DNA from: Candidatus Stygibacter frigidus
GTDB lineage: Bacteria; Cloacimonadota; Cloacimonadia; Cloacimonadales; TCS61
Direction of reading: 5' to 3'
Assembly (NCBI GenBank): GCA_030765325.1
Contig: JAVCCT010000134.1
Span: 1-6,345 of the forward strand
DNA length: 6,345 bases
Positions 6,293 to 6,345 of this stretch are shown here, piece after piece. Position numbers and translations under genes: made by a program. The first letter of the stretch is position 1. Every line of letters starts with the position of its first letter. Below the pieces are notes generated by a model. It did not search any database. It had not been told where the DNA came from and saw only the letters and a program-made list of their open reading frames with translations.

Positions 6293-6308
6293 AGTCACTT
6301 TAGTGACT
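6293..6308. repeat. Perfect 7-bp palindromic hairpin (AGTCACT/AGTGACT)
   Basis: AGTCACT at 6293-6299 and AGTGACT at 6302-6308 are perfect inverted copies around TT. The centre ACTTTAGT differs by one base from that of the hairpin 22 nt to the left, so the two look like related REP-type palindromes. Between them is a short ATGTACAT palindrome at 6275-6282. Confidence 0.55.
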
Positions 6309-6345
6309 TCTTTATATAATTCATATCATTACGACAATATCCATC

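Noticed and set aside
5963..6345. CRISPR array or structured RNA gene in the repeat-rich right end
   Set aside because: The palindromes differ in sequence and spacing with no regular direct repeat or spacer unit, and no tRNA or known riboswitch pattern is visible.

Overview
The window holds one block of six genes, all read on the minus strand (right to left), followed on the right by about 380 bases of gene-free DNA packed with palindromic repeats. Base composition is AT-rich. The histidine kinase belongs to a type (H-box AHQFGTP, preceded by a NQLW-x-G-x-AKE segment) that I associate with Bacteroidota and their relatives. Together with the repeat style, this suggests an FCB-group bacterium, perhaps Cloacimonadota; that placement is inference, not proof.

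In transcription order the genes are: (1) 5962-4988, a short UvrC-like protein with a GIY-YIG fold region whose catalytic residues appear lost but whose four-cysteine Fe-S-type motif is kept; (2) 4985-4584, a single-domain response regulator; (3) 4562-3639, a membrane-anchored HExxH zinc metalloprotease; (4) 3602-2829, MazG nucleoside triphosphate pyrophosphohydrolase; (5) 2866-1607, a membrane sensor histidine kinase; (6) 1607-102, a bifunctional NAD(P)HX epimerase/dehydratase. Gaps are 2, 21 and 36 nt, then a 38-nt overlap, then a 1-nt TAATG overlap, so the block is probably one operon.

Two themes run through it. MazG and the NAD(P)HX repair enzyme clear damaged or non-canonical nucleotides and cofactors. 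The kinase and receiver form a plausible two-component pair with no DNA-binding output domain, placed beside a predicted inactive UvrC-like protein. A link between signalling, the pseudo-nuclease and metabolite or DNA damage control is possible but rests only on gene order.

The right end (5963-6345) has a weak promoter candidate, a short hairpin with a T-tract on the minus strand, a REPIN-like structure (two small inverted REP-type hairpins flanking a strong central hairpin), and two more perfect small hairpins sharing an ACTTYAGT centre. No transposase is present. Bases 1-101, downstream of the last gene, are AT-rich and show no convincing gene or terminator.
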